In this document: positions 52,054-59,097 of the stretch, in pieces
How the letters are laid out: every line of letters begins with the position of its first letter
Numbering within the stretch: the stretch's first letter is position 1
Origin: CAVSJO01 sp963728445
GTDB lineage: Bacteria; Gemmatimonadota; Gemmatimonadetes; Longimicrobiales; RSA9
Assembly (NCBI GenBank): GCA_963728445.1
Contig: CAVSJO010000006.1
Coordinates: 434,001-498,000, forward strand
Direction of reading: 5' to 3'
DNA: 64,000 nt
The notes under the pieces: model-generated
What the model was told of the DNA's origin: nothing
Databases searched by the model: none
What the model saw: only the letters and a program-made list of their open reading frames with translations
Made by a program: the position numbers and the translations under genes

Positions 52054-52099
52054 CATGCGTCGATCGGGGGATCATGAGATCGACAGCGACCTTCTCCGT
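52054..52099. repeat. 46-bp direct repeat, copy 2
   Basis: Second copy of the element at 43381-43426, with three mismatches, same orientation, 8.67 kb apart. It ends 14 bp from the stop of the lipoprotein gene and begins 119 bp upstream of the glucan-synthase start. The GTCGATC/GATCGAC inverted repeat is conserved. Confidence 0.85.
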
Positions 52100-52112
52100 C
52101 GGATGGTCCCCT

Positions 52113-52859
52113 CTACGGCACTACGGTGGTGGTGAGGCAGCCGGGCTGCACCATGGCGCCCTGGTCGTAGAGTGACGCGTCACCCACGAAGGCCTCCCAG
52201 TCGCTCATGTAGTCCGCCACCTTCTGCTTCCATGCGCCGGCCACGGCGGGGTCCAGGTAGGAGAGCATGCAGTGCAGGCGACCGTCCTGGCTGCTGAGGT
52301 CGATCTCGAGTCCCGCATTCCCGGGAGACGCAAGCCACGCGCCCCCCTCCACCCGGTCCCCCTCGTGCACGCGCACGTTCAGGACGTGGTCGATCACCAC
52401 GAACCAGAACGTGTCGCCCTGGCCCGGGTTCAGGTCGATCTCGTAGTCGTCCCATGCGTCGTCATACCCGATCCGGCCCACGTAGCCGTCGATCGGGGCG
52501 TACACGCGAGCGTCGGCGGGGAGCCGGTAGAGCATGTGCCCCGTCGTGCCGCATTCGGGCGGGCAGTCGCCCCAGACGAAGTTCGCGCCGAACTCCACCA
52601 TCTGCTTCCCGGTCCGGCCAAGACGGTCCGGCGAAGAGAAGTCGAACGCGCCCGCCATGCCCGTAGCGGGGTCGTAGGGGCCGAAGTCGACCCCGAGGTG
52701 CTCGATGACGGGAGGCCCCTCGGCCGGTTGCGGCGACGTGGAGTCGGAGCACCCGGCCGCCAGGAGGACGCACAGCGCCCCCCAGACGAGCCGGAGCCGC
52801 GCCGGGGCCGGAGCGAAACGTTCCGCACCGCAGGTGCAGGAGCGGTCGATGGTCGTCAT
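52113..52859 (-). CDS. Lipoprotein with degenerate M23-like domain
   Basis: A 248-residue predicted lipoprotein: ATG 52859, purine-rich AAAGGA upstream, and lipobox LLAAG-C37 after a long N-terminus containing CTC. The mature part contains YAPIDGYVGRIGYDDAWDDY, WFVVIDHVLNVRVHEGDRVE and GGAWLASPGNAGLEIDLSS. This beta order resembles LytM/M23 peptidase domains, but without the H-x3-D and H-x-H zinc motifs, so enzyme activity is doubtful. C-terminal helices follow (AWKQKVADYMSDWEAFVGD). I do not recognise a named family. Confidence 0.7.
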   Translation of the reverse strand: MTTIDRSCTCGAERFAPAPARLRLVWGALCVLLAAGCSDSTSPQPAEGPPVIEHLGVDFGPYDPATGMAGAFDFSSPDRLGRTGKQMVEFGANFVWGDCPPECGTTGHMLYRLPADARVYAPIDGYVGRIGYDDAWDDYEIDLNPGQGDTFWFVVIDHVLNVRVHEGDRVEGGAWLASPGNAGLEIDLSSQDGRLHCMLSYLDPAVAGAWKQKVADYMSDWEAFVGDASLYDQGAMVQPGCLTTTVVP

Positions 52860-52953
52860 GGCGGGTCCTTTCGCATGGGGTTGGCGGTGTCGTACAGCAG
52901 CCGGTTGGTGCTTCTATGCCCCGCTCGGCAATGTGGCGGGCCCGGTATTGCGT

Positions 52954-53442
52954 CTATCGCATCGACCTCGTGTGCGCCACGAGCTGATCGAGGGCGATCT
53001 CCGTTCCCTGCTGCCAACCCGACGCCTTGTCGTTCTCGAGGTCGGCTTCGTTCCGGTGCAGCGCAGTGAAGACGTAGCGCGTTCCGGCCCCAACCGGCTC
53101 CATCGTGAAGATTGCGGTGATCGGGACGTCATCGAAAACGGCCGGCCGGTAGCCAGGGAATAGCATGGACGTCCAGACAAGGCGCGCCTCCGGAACGACT
53201 TCCAGGACGCAACCGAGATTCGGAAACTCCCGACCGTCCGCCGTCACGATGTCGATGCTGAAGGTGCCGCCCGGCCGCAGATCCAGTTCGCAATTCGACA
53301 CCGAACCCCAGGCCTTCGGCATGTACCACTCCCTGAGATGCTCCGGTTTCGTCAGCGCCTCCCAGACGAGACGCCGGGGCGCGTCGATGTACCGTTCGAA
53401 AACGAGGTCGGTTTTCGGGTTGATCGCGAAGGCGGTGCTCAT
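52954..53442 (-). CDS. SRPBCC/AHSA1-type lipid- or ligand-binding protein
   Basis: A 162-residue START-like protein (activator of Hsp90 ATPase homologue 1 family). The signature start FERYIDAPRRLVWEALTKPE is followed by LREWYMPKAWGSVSNCELDL and PGGTFSIDIVTADGREFPN. The C-terminal helix (WQQGTEIALDQLVAHTRSM) closes the hydrophobic pocket. The ATG at 53442 overlaps the TGA of the ArsR gene. ArsR-AHSA1 pairs are common in bacteria; the bound ligand is unknown. Confidence 0.93.
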   Translation of the reverse strand: MSTAFAINPKTDLVFERYIDAPRRLVWEALTKPEHLREWYMPKAWGSVSNCELDLRPGGTFSIDIVTADGREFPNLGCVLEVVPEARLVWTSMLFPGYRPAVFDDVPITAIFTMEPVGAGTRYVFTALHRNEADLENDKASGWQQGTEIALDQLVAHTRSMR

Positions 53443-53780
53443 GATTTCGACCCTCTCTCATTGAGTTGTTCTACGTATTCGTCGAAACGATCCAGTCGGG
53501 ATTCCCACTCCTGGCGCCGATCGGCCAGCCACCCCTCGGCGACTTCGAACCGCTCGGGTGCGATCTCGTACGTCCGCACCCGACCTCGCTTCTCCGACCG
53601 CACCAGCCGGCTCTCCTCCAGCACCGACAGGTGCTGAACGAACGAGGGGAGCTTCATGTCGAATGGCGCCGCAAGCTCGCTCACCGTGGCGGGGCCCGCA
53701 GAAAGTCGCTCGAGTACCTTCCGGCGGGTCGAATTCGACAGGGCTTGAAACACGTCATCGACCACTGCGGATCGGGCCAT
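53439..53780 (-). CDS. ArsR-family transcriptional repressor
   Basis: A 113-residue winged-helix repressor. The start ATG 53780 gives the usual ARSAVVDDVFQALSNSTRRK; an earlier in-frame start at 53822 adds an unlikely leader. The HTH reads TVSELAAPFDMKLPSFVQHLSVLEESRLV, and the wing follows with VRSEKRGRVRTYEI. No metal-binding cysteine motif is seen, so this is a non-metal ArsR of the type paired with AHSA1 proteins. A 28-bp palindrome 59-86 bp upstream is a clear candidate operator. Confidence 0.93.
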   Translation of the reverse strand: MARSAVVDDVFQALSNSTRRKVLERLSAGPATVSELAAPFDMKLPSFVQHLSVLEESRLVRSEKRGRVRTYEIAPERFEVAEGWLADRRQEWESRLDRFDEYVEQLNERGSKS

Positions 53781-53838
53781 TTTCCACACCAGGCAACCGG
53801 GGCTGGGCGATGCTTCCGACATGGATGGTAGCGCGGGA

Positions 53839-53866
53839 CGACACTTAGGTCAATACCTTAGTGTCG
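53839..53866. promoter_or_regulatory. Palindromic operator of the ArsR-SRPBCC operon
   Basis: Arms CGACACTTAGGT and ACCTTAGTGTCG match at 11 of 12 positions around a CAAT centre. The AT-rich core in a very GC-rich context, the symmetry and the place upstream of the ArsR start fit ArsR autoregulation. Confidence 0.7.
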
Positions 53867-54107
53867 CTGCGTACACGACGGGGACGCCGTGGAAGCCGCG
53901 CCGGGGCTCCCGTCCGCGCTCGCGGACGCGACCCGGGAAGAAGGTGGCGGACGATGAGGCGCCCCCCGAACTTGAGAGGCAATGAGCGTCGAGGCTGCCC
54001 GGGCCGTGGGAGCGGCGGACCCGGCGCCCGTACCCACCTGTGGCCTCGTCGGGATCCGCTATCCTCTCGATGGTCGCGAATGACCCTGGCTACCTCGAGC
54101 CTTTGAG

Positions 54108-54383
54108 ATGAGCGACGAAAATGCCGGGCGCACACCGAGCCTAGTCCCTTCCGGTGCCGACGTCCTCGGCCGCAGGAGACGAGTGTTCGGACTGCTGCCG
54201 ATCGACATGAAGGTTCTCGCGGCCCAGACGGAAGGGGGGCTGCTGGTCCTGGAGCAGATCGATGACCGCAGAGGCGGTCCGCCTCGTCACGTGCACGACA
54301 ATCAGGACGAGTGGTTCGACATGGCGCGACTGTTCTCCGAACACGGAATGCACCTCGTAGGGCCGCCGCTTGACATCGAGTGA
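54108..54383 (+). pseudogene. Cupin protein apparently missing its central barrel
   Basis: The 91-residue frame starts like a small cupin (FGLLPIDMKVLAAQTEGGLL; RRGGPPRHVHDNQDEWFDM). It then jumps at once to ARLFSEHGMHLVGPPLDIE, which resembles the C-terminal tail of such proteins. Between DEWF and this tail the family normally has some 70 residues, including the second cupin motif and a PGD-x-H segment. An internal deletion that kept the frame is the simplest reading. The tail overlaps the next gene (GTGA), so the region may still be translated. It could instead be a truncated but expressed protein. Confidence 0.55.
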
Positions 54384-55225
54384 CCACCACCATGGAACCG
54401 CTCCCGAGGCTCACCGCCCGACGCTACCTTCAGCCGCTCCGCGAGGGCGGCTCGCTGCCGGCCGTGGTGGAGACCGAGGACGGGCTGTTCGTCGCCAAGT
54501 TCCGCGGTGCGGGACAGGGTCCGCGGGCGCTGATCGCGGAGCTGGTGGTGGCCATCGTCGCCCGGGAGCTGGAGCTGCCGGTGCCGGAGCCGGCCGTCAT
54601 CGAGCTGCCGCCCGGCGTGGGGGACGCTGAGGGCGACCCGGAGATCCGGGAGCTTCTGGATCGAAGCCGGGGCGTGAACATGGGCCTTCGCTACCTGGAC
54701 GGCGCGTTCAACTTCGACGCTCAGGCTGCCGGCGACCTGGTCCCGGCGGCTCTGGCCGCGGACGTGGTCTGGCTGGACGCGTTCGTCACAAATCCGGACC
54801 GCACGGCGCGGAACCCCAACCTCATGATCCACGACCGGCGGCCGTGGCTCATCGATCACGGAACAGCACTCTACGCCCACCACGACTGGTCCGGGGTGAA
54901 CGGCGCCCGCACCCGCACGGCGTTTCCCCTCATCCGGGAGCACGTCCTGCTCCTCCTGGCGGGCGACATCGCCGCCGCCGACGGCCGCCTCGCCCCCCGC
55001 CTCACTCGCGATGTCCTCGCCGGCACCCTGGACCAGGTGCCGGACGCCCTCCTCATGGACCCGCTGGCCCGCGGTCCCTTCGACTCCGCTGACGACGCCC
55101 GGGCCCGCTACGTCCGCTACCTCGTCGAGCGCCTGGAAGCGCCCAGAGCGTTCGTGGACGAGGCGGTCCGGGCGCGGAATGCGAAACGGGACGAGCCCCC
55201 GCGTCGACTGGGGGTGCGGCGATGA
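54380..55225 (+). CDS. HipA-like kinase domain protein (HipA_2 family)
   Basis: A 281-residue protein of the HipA_2 (HipA-like kinase) type. GTG 54380 overlaps the stop of the preceding cupin frame; ATG 54392 is an alternative. Motifs are REGGSLPAVVETEDGLFVAKF (nucleotide-binding Lys region) and GLRYLDGAFNFD. The catalytic and metal-like part is WLDAFVTNPDRTARNPNLMI followed by WLIDHGTALYAHH. The C-terminus RNAKRDEPPRR is basic. Its ATGA overlap with a DUF3037 gene is a known genomic pairing of unknown role. No HipB-like antitoxin adjoins it. Confidence 0.85.
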   Translation: MTTTMEPLPRLTARRYLQPLREGGSLPAVVETEDGLFVAKFRGAGQGPRALIAELVVAIVARELELPVPEPAVIELPPGVGDAEGDPEIRELLDRSRGVNMGLRYLDGAFNFDAQAAGDLVPAALAADVVWLDAFVTNPDRTARNPNLMIHDRRPWLIDHGTALYAHHDWSGVNGARTRTAFPLIREHVLLLLAGDIAAADGRLAPRLTRDVLAGTLDQVPDALLMDPLARGPFDSADDARARYVRYLVERLEAPRAFVDEAVRARNAKRDEPPRRLGVRR

Positions 55226-55656
55226 CCGGCCGGGAGCCCTCCGTTGCTGGGCGCAGCCCGGATCCCGGCACGCCCGAGGTGCCGTACAGCTTCGCGGTGC
55301 TGCGCGTGGTGCCACACCCCTACACCGGCCGGGGCACCCCGGTGGGCGTGGTGCTCCAGTCGCGCCCCGCCGAGTTCATCGGCCTGCGCGCCCTCACCGA
55401 CCCGGACGCGCTCCGCGCGCTGGCCCCGGACGCCGACGTCGCGCTCCTCGTGCGCTACCTCCGCTCCGCCGCCGAGATCGCCGCGGGCGACGCCGCCGCC
55501 GGCGACGTCGCGCTCCTCTCCGCACCCGAGCGCTTCCACTGGCTCACCGCCCGCCGCTCCGACGTCATCCAGCCCGACCCGGTCGAGCACGCGAAGTGTG
55601 CGGACCCGGCCGCCGAGCTGGATCTCCAGTTCAGGGTGCGGGTGCTGGGGGAATAG
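55222..55656 (+). CDS. DUF3037-family protein
   Basis: A 144-residue protein. The ATG at 55222 overlaps the HipA_2 gene by 4 bases. The family core VPYSFAVLRVVPHPYTGRGT and GVVLQSRPAEFIGLRAL is clear, and SAPERFHWLTARRSDVIQPD follows. DUF3037 proteins almost always follow HipA_2-like kinases, so a shared function such as substrate or inhibitor is likely but unproven. Confidence 0.88.
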   Translation: MTGREPSVAGRSPDPGTPEVPYSFAVLRVVPHPYTGRGTPVGVVLQSRPAEFIGLRALTDPDALRALAPDADVALLVRYLRSAAEIAAGDAAAGDVALLSAPERFHWLTARRSDVIQPDPVEHAKCADPAAELDLQFRVRVLGE

Positions 55657-55689
55657 AGCTCACGCGCGGAAGGGCGGAGTCGGATGCCG

Positions 55690-57639
55690 CTATGGCTCGA
55701 CCGGCCGCAGCACCCCCTGCACGGCGCCGAGCGGCACTTGCTTCGTGAACACCACGAGCAGCAGTCGCCCGTCGCGCAGCGCGTCGCGCTCGGCGGCGTC
55801 GAGCGACACGCCACCCGCCACGTCGACGAGGCCCGGGCCGGCGAGGTTCTCGACCATGCCGCCCATGGAACCGTCGTCGCGCAGGCGGTGCAGGCCGATG
55901 GCGTACGCGTCGGACGGCGCCACGCCGGGAAGTGCCACCTGGTAGTACAGCGTGCCGGTCGGCGCGTCGAAAGAGAAGCGGGCCAGTGCGGTGTCGGCAC
56001 GCGCGTCGCCTTCCGGGCGGTACTCCGTGCGCTCGGGCACGCGGCCGCCGACGAGGCGCGGCGTGAAGTCCGGTGCGCGGCGCGGATGCGTCGCCTGCTC
56101 GTAGGCGTAGGCCATGGATAGGAGCAGGGTGTCCGCGAGTGGGCGGCCCAGCAGCTCGACCCCGAGCGGCAGACCGTCCGCGGTGAAGCCGGCCGGCATG
56201 CTGAGCGCCGGCAGGCCGGTGACGGCACTGAGGGAGCAGGTGGAGCCGCGCTGCGGCTCGTCGAGGTGGGCGGGCGGCCGGTTCTCCGTGGGGTAGACGA
56301 TCGCGTCGAGGCCGCGTGCGTCCATCGTCTGCAACACGAGGGCGCGGGCGCTGTCGCGGCGGGCGAGCGCCGCGTGGTAGGCTGCGTTGCCGTCGATCTC
56401 GACAGTGTCGGTGGTCTCCAGCCGCGGCTCGAGCGCCACGTGGAACAGGCCGTCCGCGAGCAGCGCGTGGTGCGTGCGCACGGGCGCGTCCGGCATGCGG
56501 GCGAGGTACGCCTCTATGTCCGACCTGAACTCGTAGTTGATAACCCCCGCGTTGTCCACGAGGCTGTCGAGTCCGGGGATGGCGACGTCGACCACCTCCG
56601 CCCCCGCGGCCTTCATCTCGTCGATCGCGGCGTGCACCAGCCGCCCGGCCTCCCGGTCCTCGGGCTCGGCCCCGAAGTAGGAGGTCAGCACGCCGAGCCG
56701 CTTCCCACGCAGGGACCCGGCGTCCAGCGACGCCGCGAAGCGCGGCACGGGTCGGCCCGCCAGGATCCGCGTGGCAGGGTCGTTCGGGTCGGGGCCGACG
56801 GTGGCGTCCAGGCCGATGGCCAGGTCGGTGGCGGTGCGGGCCAGCGGACCGCCCACGTCCTGCGTGTGCGACAGCGGGATGATGCCGGCGATGCTGCTCA
56901 GTCCCTTTGTGGGCCGCAGTCCGAAGAGGTCGTTGAACGCCGACGGGATGCGGATCGAGCCGCAGGTGTCGGACCCCCACGCGAGTGCCGCAAAGCTGGC
57001 GGCCTCGGCGACGGCGCTGCCGCCGCTCGAGCCGCCGGGGAGGCGAGTCGGGTCGTACGGATTGAGCGTCTGTCCCCCCAGCGAGGAGATGGTGGTGATG
57101 CCGCGGGCGTACTCGTGCATGTTCGCCTTGGCGAGGATGACCGCGCCCGCCTCGCGGAGCTTCTTCACCTGGAACGCGTCGGACGGCGGCACCACGCCGG
57201 CCATGGCCACGCTGCCGTCGCTCGTGGGCATGTCGGCCGTGTCGTAGTTGTCCTTCAGGATGACCGGGATGCCGTGCAGCGGCCCGCGCACGTGCCCCGC
57301 CGCCCGTTCCGCGTCCAGCCGCGCGGCCTCCGCCCGAGCGTTCGGGTTCACGCGAAGGATCGCGTGGAGGAAGGGCGGATTCCGGTCGTAGGCGTCGATG
57401 CGCGCCAGGTAGGCGTCCACGAGCTGCGCGGACGTCACCCGCCCCGCGGCGAGCGCCGCCTGCAGGTCCCGGATGCCACCCTCGAACACGAGCGAATCGA
57501 CGTCCATGGCGGTCCGCGTTCCGACGGAAACCGTGGCCGTGGCAGGCGGTGCCTGCCCGGTGCTCTGCGCGCGCCCGGCGCCGGGGCAGGCGGCGGCGAG
57601 CGCGGCGGCGATCAGGACTGGAGCGTGTTGACGGATCAT
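55690..57639 (-). CDS. Exported amidase with C-terminal CHRD-like domain
   Basis: A 649-residue protein. ATG 57639 (GGAG upstream) begins a signal peptide ending AGRAQ. The amidase-signature domain spans about residues 45-530, with catalytic K129 (PVILKDNYDT), the cis-Ser in PGGSSGGSAVAEAA (S204/S205) and nucleophile S228 in GSDTCGSIRIP. From about residue 545 a beta domain resembles CHRD (RFSFDAPTGTLYYQVALPGV, SDAYAIGLHRL, LLLVVFTKQVPLGAVQGVLR). The fusion is uncommon. Role: hydrolysis of amide bonds outside the cytoplasm; substrate unknown. Confidence 0.88.
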   Translation of the reverse strand: MIRQHAPVLIAAALAAACPGAGRAQSTGQAPPATATVSVGTRTAMDVDSLVFEGGIRDLQAALAAGRVTSAQLVDAYLARIDAYDRNPPFLHAILRVNPNARAEAARLDAERAAGHVRGPLHGIPVILKDNYDTADMPTSDGSVAMAGVVPPSDAFQVKKLREAGAVILAKANMHEYARGITTISSLGGQTLNPYDPTRLPGGSSGGSAVAEAASFAALAWGSDTCGSIRIPSAFNDLFGLRPTKGLSSIAGIIPLSHTQDVGGPLARTATDLAIGLDATVGPDPNDPATRILAGRPVPRFAASLDAGSLRGKRLGVLTSYFGAEPEDREAGRLVHAAIDEMKAAGAEVVDVAIPGLDSLVDNAGVINYEFRSDIEAYLARMPDAPVRTHHALLADGLFHVALEPRLETTDTVEIDGNAAYHAALARRDSARALVLQTMDARGLDAIVYPTENRPPAHLDEPQRGSTCSLSAVTGLPALSMPAGFTADGLPLGVELLGRPLADTLLLSMAYAYEQATHPRRAPDFTPRLVGGRVPERTEYRPEGDARADTALARFSFDAPTGTLYYQVALPGVAPSDAYAIGLHRLRDDGSMGGMVENLAGPGLVDVAGGVSLDAAERDALRDGRLLLVVFTKQVPLGAVQGVLRPVEP

Positions 57640-57732
57640 CGGAGGCTCCGGCGTCGGGGTTCGGTACGTGGGACGGCCGTGGGATCGTCGATTCCCATCG
57701 GAACTTGCAAGCGCGACCATGGACCTGGCAGG

Positions 57733-58854
57733 CTAGATCGAATACCGAAGGATCGCCGCAAGGTCGCCCGAGCCGGGCAGGTCGGTCCTTCTCACGCCCA
57801 GAACGCGGGCGCCGCTCGCCAACGCTCGCCCGGCGATCTCGTCGGCCACGCCGTAAGTGGTGGCGTCTGGCGTTTCCGCGAAGGTGATGGCGCCTGTCTG
57901 CTCGTCGACGACACCCGGAACGACGGCGTCGATGTCCAGCATCAGCGTTTCGATCGCACCGTACGTCGCAGCGCGCGCGGCATCCGAAAGGTCGCAGGTA
58001 GCGCGGCCGCCTCCCGCACGCGCATCATAGAGGTCTCTCAGCGCAGAGATCTCCGCCGCATGTGCGGCATCGAGCACAGGACGGGCGGCATCGGCCAGGT
58101 CCGCGTCGCTGATCCGGTCCGGGCTGCCCTTGATCCCGTCCGGCAGAAGATCGGGATAGCTGTTGACGGAGCGATAGACGGACGCGAGCCGTTCGGTGGA
58201 TGCCAGGATCAGCGGGATTTCCCGTCCGGCGAGAACCGGCCGCAGAGCGGCATCCACCTGGCGCGCGAACTGGCGGAACCTGACGTTCTGTCCTTCGGAC
58301 CCCTGGATGCGGCCACGGGGGGAACGGTCGTTCAGCGTGGCTTTGCCGAGCGCGCTGGCGGCGTCCTTCGGAAGACCCTCCACGTGGACCGCGATCGCCG
58401 GTAATTCGGCATGGACCTCTACGAGTCGCACCGCGTTCTCCGATAGCGCCAGGACGAAGGCCGAATGGGGGAACGTGATCGCTCGCAGAAGCGGCTTGAG
58501 GTAGAAACGGTCCGAGACCGCGACCATCGACGAGAGGTGGTTCGCCAGTCGGAACGTGCGCATCGTGTCCGGCGTGGCAAGCACCGCCAGGCTGTTGGCC
58601 TGGAGACGCCAGAATTCCTCGTCGTCCGCCAGGTCCTCGAAATGCTCCATCAAGGATGCAAGCCGGCGTTTGTCGAATCCTACGGCCGCCAGCTGTTCAT
58701 GCGCCTGCCTCGCCAGGTTCCCCAATTCGATGCGGCTGGCATCCGACTCCTGGGTCAGCGGCGTGGTCTCGAGATAGATCGAGACAGAGGCGTCGGCCCG
58801 GACGCCATGCAACGACCTGAATTCGGGTCGGGTCGGAATATCCACGTAGAGCAT
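57733..58854 (-). CDS. baeRF-family (archaeo-eukaryotic release-factor-like) protein
   Basis: A 373-residue cytoplasmic protein. Recognised by the family start RPEFRSLHGVRADASVSIYL, followed by RRLASLMEHFEDLADDEEFW and the central domain beginning FVLALSENAVRLVEV. Then REIPLILASTERLASVYRSV and the final ALASGARVLGVRRTDLPGSG match bacterial relatives of eRF1 domains 2 and 3. baeRF proteins are thought to act in ribosome rescue or translational stress. No GGQ-like motif is seen. It is 93 bp downstream of no other co-directional gene and appears monocistronic. Confidence 0.8.
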   Translation of the reverse strand: MLYVDIPTRPEFRSLHGVRADASVSIYLETTPLTQESDASRIELGNLARQAHEQLAAVGFDKRRLASLMEHFEDLADDEEFWRLQANSLAVLATPDTMRTFRLANHLSSMVAVSDRFYLKPLLRAITFPHSAFVLALSENAVRLVEVHAELPAIAVHVEGLPKDAASALGKATLNDRSPRGRIQGSEGQNVRFRQFARQVDAALRPVLAGREIPLILASTERLASVYRSVNSYPDLLPDGIKGSPDRISDADLADAARPVLDAAHAAEISALRDLYDARAGGGRATCDLSDAARAATYGAIETLMLDIDAVVPGVVDEQTGAITFAETPDATTYGVADEIAGRALASGARVLGVRRTDLPGSGDLAAILRYSI

Positions 58855-59097
58855 AGTGTCTTCCTTCCTGCTGAGATCGGGGGACCGGGATCCTTGGGGC
58901 AGCGCGCCTGCGCCCCGGGCGGAGACGAGCGCCTTGGCCGCCCATCGAAGTGGCGTTCTCCGGAGTGGCGGACTGAACCGCCTCGGGTCGGTCGAAGACC
59001 GCCTTGGTTGATTCTGGCCAGCTCGACCGGAGCCGGCAACTGATTTCCGGCGTCGACCTCCCCGAGCGCCATCTCACGCCGTGCCTCCGCGTCCCGG

